DNA of 32,250 nucleotides from an uncultured Eubacteriales bacterium (GTDB lineage: Bacteria; Bacillota; Clostridia; Oscillospirales; Oscillospiraceae), in contig USEU01000021.1 of assembly GCA_900553805.1 (NCBI GenBank), forward strand, positions 1 to 32,250. The letters are read 5' to 3'. Positions 1-7,959 of the stretch are shown one piece after another (position 1 is the first letter of the stretch; every line of letters begins with the position of its first letter). The position numbers and the translations under genes are program-made. The notes below the pieces were generated by a model that searched no databases, was not told where the DNA came from, and saw only the letters and a program-made list of their open reading frames with translations.

Positions 1-51
1 GTGGGGCAAAAAGACGGCTGCGGCTCGCAGACACAATTGCGCGGTGTTGCC
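1..51 (-). repeat. Truncated copy of 161-bp inverted-repeat (MITE-like) element, left end
   Basis: The reverse complement of these 51 bases matches the left end of the complete element at 14587-14747 with a single difference (T for A near the window edge). The terminal inverted repeat GGCAACACCGCGCAATT is at 35-51 and is flanked by TTAG at 52-55. The copy is cut off by the window start, so its other end is not seen. Confidence 0.9.
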
Positions 52-55
52 TTAG

Positions 56-310
56 AATTACGATGGCCTTTCCATACCTGGGATGTTTCAGCATAGCATG
101 TTCACCAAAAGCTTTATTTTGCATATACTTCTCTATGAATGCTATATTTAGCCAGAGAAACGGCTCTGAAACATGGTAAAAATAGCCAAAAAGTGGGATT
201 ATTCTGACTTTATCACCATAGGTTACATTTTGTGGTTGTTTCATTTCAATTCATGGTGTATAATTCAAAATCGTATGAATATGTGCTCTTATAGGGGAGT
301 TTTGTTTTGT
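56..310. other. Gene-free leader before murC
   Basis: About 255 bases, markedly more AT-rich than the coding DNA to the right. No gene is supported. An open frame in phase with murC runs back to 173, but its peptide looks unlike any MurC N-terminus and has no ribosome binding site. The stretch holds the murC promoter candidate (236-264). Confidence 0.6.
236..264 (+). promoter_or_regulatory. Probable sigma-A promoter of murC-ddl operon
   Basis: TTGTTT (236-241), 17-base spacer, TATAAT (259-264). It lies about 45 bases before the murC ATG. The -10 is perfect and the -35 matches at only some positions. Confidence 0.6.
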
Positions 311-1666
311 ATGAAAACCTATGACATTTCCGAATATATTGTCCCTGGCCGCCGGGTGCACCTGGTGGGCATCGGCGGCGTTTCCATGCGGCCGCTGGGG
401 CTGGTGCTGAAGGGGATGGGGCTGGAGGTTTCCGGCTCCGATATGAGCGCCTCCCTGTCCACCGAGGAGCTGATCGAAAAGGGGATCCACGTGGATATCG
501 GCCACCGGGCGGAGAACATCCGCAATGCGGACTGTGTGATCCGCACTGCCGCCGTGCACAATGACAACCCCGAGATCGCCGCCGCCCGCAGCGCCGGTAT
601 CCCGGTGTTCGAGCGCGCCCAGGCCTGGGGCGAAATTATGAAATCCTATAAAAACGCCATCTGCATTTCTGGCACCCATGGCAAAACCACCACCACCTCC
701 ATGATGACCCACATTCTGATGGAGGCAAAGATGGACCCCACGGTGATGATCGGCGGCTATCTGCCCCTGCTTCACGCAGGTCACCGGGTGGGCAAGGGCG
801 ATACCATCGTGCTGGAGAGCTGTGAATACTGCGACTCCTTTCTGAATTTCTTCCCCACCCTGGCGGTGGTGCTGAACGTAGAGGCGGATCATCTGGATTA
901 CTTCAAGGATCTGGCCGACATTCAGAAATCCTTCCACAAGTTTGCGGAAATGGCCACCTTCGGCGTGGCCTCCAATGGGGACGACCCGCATACGGTGGAG
1001 GCCATGAAGGGCATCAAGCATATCAGCTTCGGCCTGGGAGAGCAGAACCAGGTTCGGGCAGAGAATATTTCCCCGGATTGGCGGCATTTCGACGTGGCGG
1101 TGAACGGTGAAATTTACTGCCATGTGGATATGGGCGTCATGGGCAGGCACAATGCCATGAATACCCTGGGCGCGGCCGCCGCTGCCTGGATGCTGGGCAT
1201 CCCCGGCGAGGCGGTGACAAAGGGTGTGGCCGCGTTTCACGGCGCGGGACGCCGGATGGAGCACAAGGGCACCTTCAACGGGGCGGAGATCTACGACGAC
1301 TATGCTCACCATCCCGATGAGCTCCGCGCCACGCTGGAAACCGCCCGCGGCATGAAGCCCCGCCGCCTGGTGGTGGCGTTCCAGCCCCACACCTATTCCA
1401 GAACCAAGGCGCTGTTTGATGATTTCGTCCGGGAGCTTTCCAAGCCGGATGTGCTGGTGCTGGCGGAGATCTACGCCGCCCGGGAGCGCAATACCTACGG
1501 CGTTTCCTCCATGGATCTGGCAGCCAGAATTCCCGGCGCGGTCTACTGCGCCACGCTGCCGGAGGTCACGGATTACCTGCGCCGGAACATCCAGCCCGGC
1601 GACCTGGTGCTTACCATCGGCGCGGGGGATATCTTCCGCGCGGGAGAGGCGCTTTTCAAGGATTGA
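311..1666 (+). CDS. murC: UDP-N-acetylmuramate--L-alanine ligase
   Basis: Cytoplasmic ATP-dependent ligase that adds L-alanine to UDP-N-acetylmuramic acid, the first amino-acid step of peptidoglycan precursor synthesis. I start it at ATG 311 (451 aa, normal for MurC), which begins MKTYDISEYI and has GGGGAG 11 bases upstream. The longer open frame from 173 adds 46 residues foreign to the family. The three Mur-ligase domains are visible: N-terminal Rossmann domain with GIGG at residues 20-23, ATP-binding P-loop GTHGKT at 121-126 (Lys125), and the C-terminal domain with YDDYAHHP and FQPHTYSRT. The next gene, ddl, starts 17 bases after the stop, so the two form an operon supplying precursor peptide and D-Ala-D-Ala. 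Confidence 0.97.
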   Translation: MKTYDISEYIVPGRRVHLVGIGGVSMRPLGLVLKGMGLEVSGSDMSASLSTEELIEKGIHVDIGHRAENIRNADCVIRTAAVHNDNPEIAAARSAGIPVFERAQAWGEIMKSYKNAICISGTHGKTTTTSMMTHILMEAKMDPTVMIGGYLPLLHAGHRVGKGDTIVLESCEYCDSFLNFFPTLAVVLNVEADHLDYFKDLADIQKSFHKFAEMATFGVASNGDDPHTVEAMKGIKHISFGLGEQNQVRAENISPDWRHFDVAVNGEIYCHVDMGVMGRHNAMNTLGAAAAAWMLGIPGEAVTKGVAAFHGAGRRMEHKGTFNGAEIYDDYAHHPDELRATLETARGMKPRRLVVAFQPHTYSRTKALFDDFVRELSKPDVLVLAEIYAARERNTYGVSSMDLAARIPGAVYCATLPEVTDYLRRNIQPGDLVLTIGAGDIFRAGEALFKD

Positions 1667-1683
1667 AGAGAGGGAAAAGGATC

Positions 1684-2754
1684 ATGAAAAAGCTGAGTGT
1701 ATGTATTCTGTTCGGAGGCGTCAGCCCGGAGCATGAGGTTTCTCTGCGCAGCGCGGAGTCCGTCCTGAACAATATTGACCATAGCAAATACAATGTGTTC
1801 CCCGTGGGCATCACCAAGGACGGGAACTGGATTCACTATACCGGCAAGGATTATTCCCTGCTGCCCACCGGGGAGTGGAAGGATTATCCCGGCAACCGGC
1901 GTGCTGCCATTTCCCCCGTCCGCGGCCAGGGCCTGCTGAGCTTTGAAGGTGACTGCGTGGTGCGCGAGCGGATCGACGTGGTATTCCCGGTGCTCCACGG
2001 CGAGAACGGCGAGGACGGCACCATTCAGGGGCTGCTGCAATTGGCGGGTATCCCCTATGTGGGTCCCCACGTGTCCGCCTCCGCCGTGGCCATGGATAAG
2101 ACCCTGACCAAGCTGGTGGCCGACCAGGCGAAGATCCCCCAGGCCGCGTGGGAACTGGTGCGCCGCAGCGAGCTGGACAGCCGCGCCGACGCCGTGCTGG
2201 ATCAGCTGGAGGCCCGGTTTGACTACCCCATGTTCGTCAAGCCCGCCGGCACCGGCTCCTCCGTGGGCGTCACCAAGGCAGGCGACCGAGAGACGCTTTT
2301 GCAGGGCCTGATCAGCGCCGCCGTATACGATGAGAAGGTGCTGGTGGAGGAATTCATCAAGGGCAAGGAGATCGAGGTTGCCGTCATGGGCAACCGCAGC
2401 CCCATGGCCTCCGTCTGCGGCGAGATCGATTCCGGCGCGGAATTCTATGATTATGACGCCAAGTATATCACGGATACCTCCGTCGCCTATATTCCCGCCC
2501 GCATTTCCGAGGCGACCTCCGAGCAGGTGCGGGACATGGCCGTGCGGGTGTATCAGGCCATCGGCTGCCGGGGGCTGAGCCGGGTGGACTTCTTCGTCAC
2601 CGACGAGGGCAGTCACGTGATCCTCAACGAGATCAATACCATCCCCGGCTTTACTTCCATCTCAATGTATCCCAAGCTGTTTGCCGCCAGCGGCATTCCC
2701 TATTCCCAGCTCATCGACGAGCTGCTAAGGCTTGCCATGGAGGAGGATCAATGA
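1684..2754 (+). CDS. ddl: D-alanine--D-alanine ligase
   Basis: Cytoplasmic ATP-grasp enzyme that joins two D-alanines for the peptidoglycan stem peptide. The start at ATG 1684 (MKKLSVCILFGG, 356 aa) is preceded by a GAGAGGG/AAAGG purine run; an in-frame ATG at 1663 lies inside the spacer and is less likely. The N-terminal FGGVSPEHEVSL motif, the ATP-grasp core (FVKPAGTGSSVGVTK), the loop YDYDAKY and the C-terminal metal-binding NEINTIPGF are all present. The K-Y in the loop is the form seen in D-Ala-D-Ala ligases rather than the D-Ala-D-Lac or D-Ala-D-Ser resistance ligases (family knowledge). It overlaps the next gene by 4 bases (ATGA), so translation is probably coupled. Confidence 0.97.
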   Translation: MKKLSVCILFGGVSPEHEVSLRSAESVLNNIDHSKYNVFPVGITKDGNWIHYTGKDYSLLPTGEWKDYPGNRRAAISPVRGQGLLSFEGDCVVRERIDVVFPVLHGENGEDGTIQGLLQLAGIPYVGPHVSASAVAMDKTLTKLVADQAKIPQAAWELVRRSELDSRADAVLDQLEARFDYPMFVKPAGTGSSVGVTKAGDRETLLQGLISAAVYDEKVLVEEFIKGKEIEVAVMGNRSPMASVCGEIDSGAEFYDYDAKYITDTSVAYIPARISEATSEQVRDMAVRVYQAIGCRGLSRVDFFVTDEGSHVILNEINTIPGFTSISMYPKLFAASGIPYSQLIDELLRLAMEEDQ

Positions 2755-3179
2755 GCACACCTGTGATCCTGTCCATCCAGGGACGGCAGTCCTATGCGGG
2801 GCAGGAGCCGGAGATGATCCGTCTGGACACCGAGGGCTATATGGAGTTCCGCGACGGCGGCTGGGATATCGTCTACGAGGAGAGCGAGCTGACGGGCCTG
2901 GCAGGAGTCACAACCACCTTCCGGGTGGAGCCGGGCAAGGTCACCCTGATGCGCACCGGCAAGCTTTCCAGCACCATGGTATTCCAGGAGGGCGTGGCCC
3001 ACGATTCTCTGTATAAGATGGAGTTTGGCGCGCTGATGATCACCGTGAAGGCCACCCGGCTGTTCTATGATATCGTAGAGGATGGCGGCTGCATCGACCT
3101 GGTGTATCACATCGTCATCGAGGACACCGAGGCCGGAGAGGTGGACTATCACCTGGACATCCGGGCAAAAAAGGAATAA
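2751..3179 (+). CDS. DUF1934 (YwiB-like) beta-barrel protein
   Basis: A 142-residue protein without signal peptide or membrane segment. Its opening (VILSIQGRQSYAGQEPEMIRLDTEGYM), the central LMRTGKLSSTMVFQEG and the ending VDYHLDIRAKK fit the DUF1934/YwiB family, small calycin-like barrels of unknown biochemical role in Firmicutes. The ATG overlaps the ddl stop by 4 bases, and a strong terminator follows 8 bases after its own stop, so it is the last gene of the murC-ddl operon. The context suggests an envelope or precursor-related role, but that is inference only. Confidence 0.88.
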   Translation: MSTPVILSIQGRQSYAGQEPEMIRLDTEGYMEFRDGGWDIVYEESELTGLAGVTTTFRVEPGKVTLMRTGKLSSTMVFQEGVAHDSLYKMEFGALMITVKATRLFYDIVEDGGCIDLVYHIVIEDTEAGEVDYHLDIRAKKE

Positions 3180-3187
3180 TTTTCACA

Positions 3188-3215
3188 ATGCCCTCCCACT
3201 GGGAGGGCATTTTTC
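3188..3215 (+). terminator. Rho-independent terminator of murC-ddl operon
   Basis: Perfect stem ATGCCCTCCC / GGGAGGGCAT (3188-3197 and 3201-3210) followed directly by TTTTT. Confidence 0.93.
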
Positions 3216-3293
3216 TGCGCAGCGGGCATTTTAAACAAGAAACCGGCAAAGCCGGGAACGAAAAAAATACAGCCTCCCCCCATGTCCGCCCGG

Positions 3294-3323
3294 TTGACTT
3301 AGGGGTGAAAATTCTGTTATAAT
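3294..3323 (+). promoter_or_regulatory. Promoter of the MATE exporter gene
   Basis: TTGACT (3294-3299), 18-base spacer, TATAAT (3318-3323) with an extended -10 TG at 3315-3316. It lies 35 bases ahead of the start codon. Confidence 0.8.
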
Positions 3324-3358
3324 AATGTAAAAAATGTGTAAGGAAAAGAGTAGGTGTC

Positions 3359-4747
3359 ATGCACATTCATCCGCAGCTTCATATCCATCACTCCACCGCC
3401 CGGGACATGACGCAGGGCTCCATCGTGATGCAGCTGGTGGCATTTTCGCTGCCGCTGATGCTGGGCAACATTTTTCAGATGCTCTATAACACCGTTGACT
3501 CGGTGGTGGTGGGCAATTTCGTCGGTACCGAGGCGCTGGCCGCCGTCGGCTCCACCACCATGATCGTCAATATCATGGTGTTTTTCTTCAATGGCTTTGC
3601 CACCGGCGCCAGCGTGGTCATTGCCCGCCGCTTCGGCGCCCGGGACAATGAGAGCCTGCACACCGCCATCCAGACCACCATGGCCGCGACTTTTATTCTT
3701 GCTGTCCTCTTCACGGTGCTGGGCCTGCTGAGTGTGGACCCCATGCTCCGCTTGATGGCGACGCCGGATGATGTGTTTGACCATGCCGCCCTTTACCTGC
3801 GCATCTACATCGGCGGCTTCTCCGGCCTGGTGATCTATAATATGTGCAGCGGCATCCTCCGGGCGGTGGGCGACACCACCCGTCCGCTGTATTTCCTGGT
3901 GCTCACCAGTGTGCTCAATATCGTGCTGGACCTGTTCTTTGTGCTGAATCTGAAGGCGGGCATTGCCGGTGTGGCCTATGCCACCATCATTTCCCAGTTC
4001 ATTTCCGCCGGGCTGACGCTGGTGGTGCTGACCTGCACGAAGGATGTATACCGCATGGATTGGCGGGAACTGAAGATCGACCGCGCGGTGCTGGGGGAGA
4101 TCATCCAGGTGGGCCTGCCCGCGGGCATCCAGAGCATCGTGACGGCGGTATCCAACGTATTTGTCCAGTCCTATATCAATGTGTTCGGTTCCCTGTGCAT
4201 GGCGGGCTGGAGTGCCTACAATAAGCTGGATCAGTTTGTGCTGCTGCCCATGCAGAGCTTTGCCATGGCCTCCACCACCTTTGTCAGCCAGAACATGGGC
4301 GCGAGTCAGGAAAAGCGCGTCCAGCAGGGGACGGTGGCCAGTGTGCTCCTCTCCCTGGGCGTGACAGGCGTGATTGTTGTGCTGCTGATGATATTCGCGG
4401 CCCCGGCAGTGGAGCTGTTCACCCCGGACAAGGCCGTGGTGGATTTCGGTGTGCTGTTCATCCGGGCCAACCTCGTGTTCCTGCTGTTCAACTGTGTCAA
4501 CCATGTGCTGGCAGGCGCGTTGCGGGGCATGGGAGATTCCACGGCCCCCATGCTGATCATGCTGCTCACCTTCGTGGGGATTCGCCAGGTCTACCTGTTT
4601 GTGATGACCCACTATATCGTCAATACCCCCCTCGTCGTCGGCCTGGGCTATCCCCTTGGCTGGGTCACCTGCTGCATCACCGAGGTTGCCTATTATTTCG
4701 TCAAGTGCAGGAAGCGCAAACCGGCGCAGTTTGCACCAGAGCTGTAA
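3359..4747 (+). CDS. MATE family efflux transporter
   Basis: A 462-residue multi-pass membrane protein of the multidrug and toxic compound extrusion family (MOP superfamily), expected to export small molecules by cation antiport. Two homologous halves are visible. The first starts with MTQGSIVMQLVAFSLPLMLGNIFQMLYNTVDSVVVGNFVG, typical of the clostridial NorM/DinF-like branch; the second carries VGLPAGIQSIVTAVSNVFVQSYINVFG. About 12 membrane helices fit the length. ATG 3359 is chosen because a GGAAAAGAG run lies upstream; the alternative is ATG 3407 (MTQGSI), where family similarity starts. Its substrate cannot be read from sequence. It has its own promoter and is convergent with brnQ. Confidence 0.93.
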   Translation: MHIHPQLHIHHSTARDMTQGSIVMQLVAFSLPLMLGNIFQMLYNTVDSVVVGNFVGTEALAAVGSTTMIVNIMVFFFNGFATGASVVIARRFGARDNESLHTAIQTTMAATFILAVLFTVLGLLSVDPMLRLMATPDDVFDHAALYLRIYIGGFSGLVIYNMCSGILRAVGDTTRPLYFLVLTSVLNIVLDLFFVLNLKAGIAGVAYATIISQFISAGLTLVVLTCTKDVYRMDWRELKIDRAVLGEIIQVGLPAGIQSIVTAVSNVFVQSYINVFGSLCMAGWSAYNKLDQFVLLPMQSFAMASTTFVSQNMGASQEKRVQQGTVASVLLSLGVTGVIVVLLMIFAAPAVELFTPDKAVVDFGVLFIRANLVFLLFNCVNHVLAGALRGMGDSTAPMLIMLLTFVGIRQVYLFVMTHYIVNTPLVVGLGYPLGWVTCCITEVAYYFVKCRKRKPAQFAPEL

Positions 4748-4775
4748 GGGCAAAAGAGCGCACTGCAAAATTGAC

Positions 4776-4812
4776 GTCCCCCCGATCCTGGCTTAGCCAG
4801 GATCGGGGGGAC
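4776..4812. terminator. 37-bp perfect palindrome between convergent genes
   Basis: Two 18-base arms (4776-4793 and 4795-4812) are exact reverse complements separated by one base; the arms begin GTCCCCCCGATC. It sits between the converging MATE and brnQ stops, so a bidirectional terminator is the natural reading, but neither side has a proper T-tract. Confidence 0.6.
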
Positions 4813-4834
4813 TTAATGCAGCATGCTCTGTTTT

Positions 4835-6205
4835 TTATCCGGCAGCCTTTGCACCGCGCTCTTTCCGCATGTGGTAGATGCCGAGTCCTACCACGAAGCC
4901 AACACAGGCGGGAATGATCCAGCCCATGCCCAGGCTGAACAGGGGAACGTAGCCGGTGCAGAAATCCTTCACCGCCGCCAGCGCGGCGCTCTGGGGGACC
5001 ATCCCGGCCAGCGTGCCCAGGAAGTCCAGGGTCGCTGCCGCAAGGGTGAAGGCGGTGGTAACGACATAGACCGTCTTGCTTCCGCCAAACCACTTTTCAG
5101 TCAGCGCCAGCAGGATCAGAGTAATGGCCAGCGGATAGATGAACATCAGCACAGGCACACACCAGGCCACGATGGTGGACAGACCAAAGTTGGCGATGCC
5201 GAAGGACACCAGGCAGAAGATGATGGCCCACACGGAGTATTTCGGCCCCTTGGGGAACATCTGTACAAAGGCCTCTGAGCAGCTGGTGACCAGGCCGATG
5301 GCGGTTTTCAGGCAGGCGAAGGTGACGATGGCCGCGGTGAGATAGGCGCCCACGGAGTGGAAATAGTACTTGGCAATCACGCCCAGCACCTCGCCGCCGT
5401 TTTCGCATTCGGCGCACAGGGAGGCGCTGCGGGCGCAGATCAGGGTGATGAAGAAGTAGATCACGCCCATCAGCAGGCAGCTGAAAACGCCTGCCTTTGC
5501 GGTGTTCGCCGCCACCCGCTCCGGCTGCTTGATGCCGGTCTCCCGCAGAACGTTGACCACCACGATGCCAAAGGCAAGTCCCGCCAGGGCGTCCAGAGTG
5601 TTGTAGCCCTCCAGGAAGCCGGAGAAGAAGGCATCGCCGTTGGTTGCGTATTTTGCGGCAGGGATCACGTCCGCGACCCGGTCAACGGGGTTGATCAGCG
5701 CCGCGATCACCAGCGCGAACAGGAACGCCAGGAACACGGGATTCAGCAGCTTGCCGATCCAGGTCATAATGCCGCTGGGTCTCAGGGAGAAGGCCAGCAC
5801 CACCGCAAAGAAAAGCAGGGAGAACAGGGCCCGATACAGCGCCCCGTGATCATCGCCCAGCAGCCCCACCGCACCCACGGAGAAGGAGGTGCTGGCGCAC
5901 CGGGGAATGGCGAACAGCGGCCCGATGGTCAGGTACAGCAGGCAGCAGAAGAAGGTGCTGTATTTTTTCCCAACCTTGTTTGCCAAAGGCACCACGCCCT
6001 CGCATCGGCTCAGACCCAGCGCCACCACCGCCAGCATGGGGATGCCGACAGCCGTGATGAATACGCCGAAAAAGGCGCTCCAGAGGTTGCTTCCGGCGTC
6101 AATGCCCATCTTGGCCGGGAAGATCAGATTGCCCGCGCCGAAGAACATGCCAAAGAGCATGCTGGTAATGGTCACGGTTTCCTTTGCGGTGAGGTTGCGT
6201 TTCAT
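4835..6205 (-). CDS. brnQ: Branched-chain amino acid:cation symporter (LIVCS family)
   Basis: Cytoplasmic-membrane carrier for leucine, isoleucine and valine coupled to Na+ or H+. The 456-residue protein begins MKRNLTAKETVTITSMLFGMFFGAGNLIFPAKMG; the FGAGNLIFP motif is diagnostic of BrnQ, and about 12 hydrophobic helices follow. I start at ATG 6205, not the in-frame ATG 6214, because GAAAGG sits directly against the upstream ATG and nine bases from this one. It is divergent from an XRE-type regulator across about 210 bases, which suggests that regulator controls it (inference). Confidence 0.94.
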   Translation of the reverse strand: MKRNLTAKETVTITSMLFGMFFGAGNLIFPAKMGIDAGSNLWSAFFGVFITAVGIPMLAVVALGLSRCEGVVPLANKVGKKYSTFFCCLLYLTIGPLFAIPRCASTSFSVGAVGLLGDDHGALYRALFSLLFFAVVLAFSLRPSGIMTWIGKLLNPVFLAFLFALVIAALINPVDRVADVIPAAKYATNGDAFFSGFLEGYNTLDALAGLAFGIVVVNVLRETGIKQPERVAANTAKAGVFSCLLMGVIYFFITLICARSASLCAECENGGEVLGVIAKYYFHSVGAYLTAAIVTFACLKTAIGLVTSCSEAFVQMFPKGPKYSVWAIIFCLVSFGIANFGLSTIVAWCVPVLMFIYPLAITLILLALTEKWFGGSKTVYVVTTAFTLAAATLDFLGTLAGMVPQSAALAAVKDFCTGYVPLFSLGMGWIIPACVGFVVGLGIYHMRKERGAKAAG

Positions 6206-6237
6206 GGAAATCATCCTTTCAACTTGTCAATGGCAAT

Positions 6238-6266
6238 ATCCTACCGCATGTAATCATGAATTTCAA
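6238..6266 (-). promoter_or_regulatory. Probable promoter of brnQ
   Basis: Read on the minus strand: TTGAAA (6261-6266), 17-base spacer, TAGGAT (6238-6243). Confidence 0.5.
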
Positions 6267-6319
6267 ATGAACGTAAGTTTCTTTAAAAGAAAAATATAAA
6301 AGATAATATTTCTTTACAA

Positions 6320-6348
6320 TAGACTTTTGCGCCGGAATGGGTTATAAT
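6320..6348 (+). promoter_or_regulatory. Probable promoter of XRE regulator
   Basis: TAGACT (6320-6325), 17-base spacer, TATAAT (6343-6348). An AT-rich stretch between this and the brnQ promoter would be the expected site of control. Confidence 0.55.
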
Positions 6349-6418
6349 AAAACAAAAATCGCAGAACAGGAAACAGAAAAAGCAAAAAGTTGATTTTAAA
6401 GAAACAGGAGGAAGCGCC

Positions 6419-7126
6419 ATGGGAGAGATCAGCCGGGAGATTGGCCACCGCATCCGCAATTTTCGCAAGTCCCGCCACATGACCCTGGACGAGCTTGCAA
6501 ACATCGTCTGCAAGAACAAATCCACCCTCTCCAAGTATGAAAACGGGGAGATCATCCTGGATATCGAGACGATTTATGAGATTGCCCGCGCCCTGGGCAT
6601 CCATGTGGAGCAGCTGCTCTACTGCACCCCGGACCGGGTGCCCATTCAGTCCTCCGGGGCAAAGCCCGCGTTTTTCAGCGGCGTGTCCCAGTTCTATTCC
6701 TATTATTATGACGGCCGCTTCAACTGCATCATGCGCTGCATGTTCGATGTGCTCCTCCAGTCCGAGGACAACCGCTATAAGATCATGATGTACGCCAACT
6801 TCCGGGATTACAAAAGCTACCAGAACTGCGAGACCACCTATTGGGGCTATATGGAGCACTACGATTCCATCACCAATGTCATTATGACCAATCAGGATTC
6901 CCCCATGGAAAAGGCCAACGGACAGATCATGGCAAACTATGTCAATTCCGATACCAAATGGGGCCTGTTCACCGGCCTTTCCGCCCGGCCCATGATGCCG
7001 GTGGCCATTAAAATGCTCTTTTCCAAGAAACGCCTGCCGGAGGACGAGGCGCTGGTGCAGATGCTCAAGGTCACCAAGGAGGATATCCGCCTGATGAAGC
7101 TGTATAATATGATGACGGTCATGTAA
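6419..7126 (+). CDS. XRE-family transcriptional regulator
   Basis: A 235-residue regulator with an N-terminal Cro/C1-type helix-turn-helix at about residues 8-65 (IGHRIRNFRKSRHMTLDELANIVCKNKSTLSKYENGE...IYEIARALGI). The remaining 165 residues are rich in Tyr, Met and Asn and match no domain I recognise; they may sense a ligand. AGGAGG lies nine bases before the ATG. The gene is divergent from brnQ and has its own promoter, the usual layout of a local regulator; branched-chain amino acid uptake is the likely target, but this is inference from position. Confidence 0.88.
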   Translation: MGEISREIGHRIRNFRKSRHMTLDELANIVCKNKSTLSKYENGEIILDIETIYEIARALGIHVEQLLYCTPDRVPIQSSGAKPAFFSGVSQFYSYYYDGRFNCIMRCMFDVLLQSEDNRYKIMMYANFRDYKSYQNCETTYWGYMEHYDSITNVIMTNQDSPMEKANGQIMANYVNSDTKWGLFTGLSARPMMPVAIKMLFSKKRLPEDEALVQMLKVTKEDIRLMKLYNMMTVM

Positions 7127-7131
7127 AAATT

Positions 7132-7157
7132 CGCCCCGGAGCGCATGCTCCGGGGCG
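7132..7157. terminator. Terminator between XRE regulator and ECF S-component genes
   Basis: Perfect stem CGCCCCGGAGC / GCTCCGGGGCG with a four-base loop GCAT. On the minus strand it is followed by AATTTTT, so it mainly serves the S-component gene and may stop the plus-strand gene as well. Confidence 0.85.
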
Positions 7158-7166
7158 CTGCATCTG

Positions 7167-7751
7167 TCAGAAGTTCAGGTGATTTCGGTCCAGTGCGGGC
7201 TTGATGGCGACGTAGAGGATCGGGGCGAAGATGATGGCGACCACACCGTTGAAGATGGTGGCGGGGAGCTTAGCCCCCAGGGTTACCATGGCCGCCTCGT
7301 GGGTCAGGCCGTTGACCCAGATGCCCTTGAGATAGGACTTCAGCAGATACAGCAGGGCATAGGTCACCGCGCCGGCGGAGGTCGCCCAGTTTGCCGCGCC
7401 CATGCAGTAGGCGGCGGGCTTTTCGCTGCGGTGGGACTTCAGCACGTTCCAGAACAGCAACCCGGCCACCAGGCCGTAGGCCCCCTTGGTCAGGAATGTG
7501 ATCCAGCACTCCGAAATGTACAGCGGATTCAGGCAGTCATAAATGGCGGAGCCGATACCGGCGGCAAGTCCGCCGTACCAGGGGCCCAGCAGAAGCCCGG
7601 ACAGGGCACAGAAGATGTTGCCCAGGTGGAACGAGGTGGTGCCTGCAACGTCGATGGGCATGGTCACCCGAATGGCGGAGCCGACCGCTGTAAGCGCGGC
7701 CAGCAGCGCGGTGACAACGATTTTCTTGGTGGTGATATTTGCTGCTTTCAT
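7167..7751 (-). CDS. ECF transporter S component (substrate-binding membrane subunit)
   Basis: A 194-residue membrane protein with about six helices. It has the S-component signature: a Lys-rich start, then VVTALLAALTAVGSAIRV, then FHLGNIFCALSGLLLGPWYGGLAAGIGSAIYD. S components bind one vitamin or micronutrient and dock onto a shared EcfA/A'/T module encoded elsewhere; no Ecf ATPase or EcfT is in this window. The match is closest to the ECF_trnsprt/DUF1393 type and the substrate is not predictable here. GGGAGG lies seven bases before ATG 7751. No riboswitch is evident in the leader that could reveal the substrate. Confidence 0.85.
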   Translation of the reverse strand: MKAANITTKKIVVTALLAALTAVGSAIRVTMPIDVAGTTSFHLGNIFCALSGLLLGPWYGGLAAGIGSAIYDCLNPLYISECWITFLTKGAYGLVAGLLFWNVLKSHRSEKPAAYCMGAANWATSAGAVTYALLYLLKSYLKGIWVNGLTHEAAMVTLGAKLPATIFNGVVAIIFAPILYVAIKPALDRNHLNF

Positions 7752-7776
7752 GGAGATTCCTCCCGACTCAGTTTAT

Positions 7777-7791
7777 TTGCCCCCATTATAT
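7777..7791 (-). promoter_or_regulatory. -10 element of S-component gene promoter
   Basis: A perfect TATAAT is readable on the minus strand (reverse of ATTATA at about 7785-7790), 35-40 bases before the start codon. No good -35 is present; TTTATT at 16 bases spacing is the best available. Confidence 0.4.
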
Positions 7792-7851
7792 CCTTGTCTG
7801 GCTATAAATAAAGCTCCAAAATGATAATATAAAACAAGGCCAGATAATCTA

Positions 7852-7887
7852 AGTCCATTTCGCTAAATCAGCTCGCTAAAATGGACT
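7852..7887. promoter_or_regulatory. Inverted repeat, probable operator of nagB
   Basis: Nine-base arms AGTCCATTT (7852-7860) and AAATGGACT (7879-7887), with TCGCTAAA occurring twice between and across the arms. The right arm touches the -35 of the nagB promoter, a position suited to repression or activation. It does not resemble the NagR/DasR operator I know. Confidence 0.5.
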
Positions 7888-7915
7888 GTACAAACCAGGG
7901 GGATAATGTTATAAT
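7887..7915 (+). promoter_or_regulatory. Promoter of nagB
   Basis: TGTACA (7887-7892), 17-base spacer, TATAAT (7910-7915) with extended -10 TG at 7907-7908. It lies 44 bases before the start. Confidence 0.75.
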
Positions 7916-7959
7916 CAAACCAATCAAAGCCCCATTTTTTACAAACAAAGGAGAGCATT

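Noticed and set aside
173..310. N-terminal extension of MurC in the same frame
   Set aside because: No ribosome binding site, composition unlike MurC, and the promoter candidate lies within it.
3317..4768. Long minus-strand open frame opposite the MATE gene (and similar ones opposite murC, ddl, the kinases, the carboxypeptidase homologue, spoVB, xth and metK)
   Set aside because: Shadows of real genes caused by high GC at third positions; their translations are His/Gln/Gly-rich and lack family motifs and ribosome binding sites.
7167..7751. A vitamin riboswitch ahead of the ECF S-component gene that would reveal its substrate
   Set aside because: The leader is short (about 35 bases after the -10) and shows no known riboswitch core.
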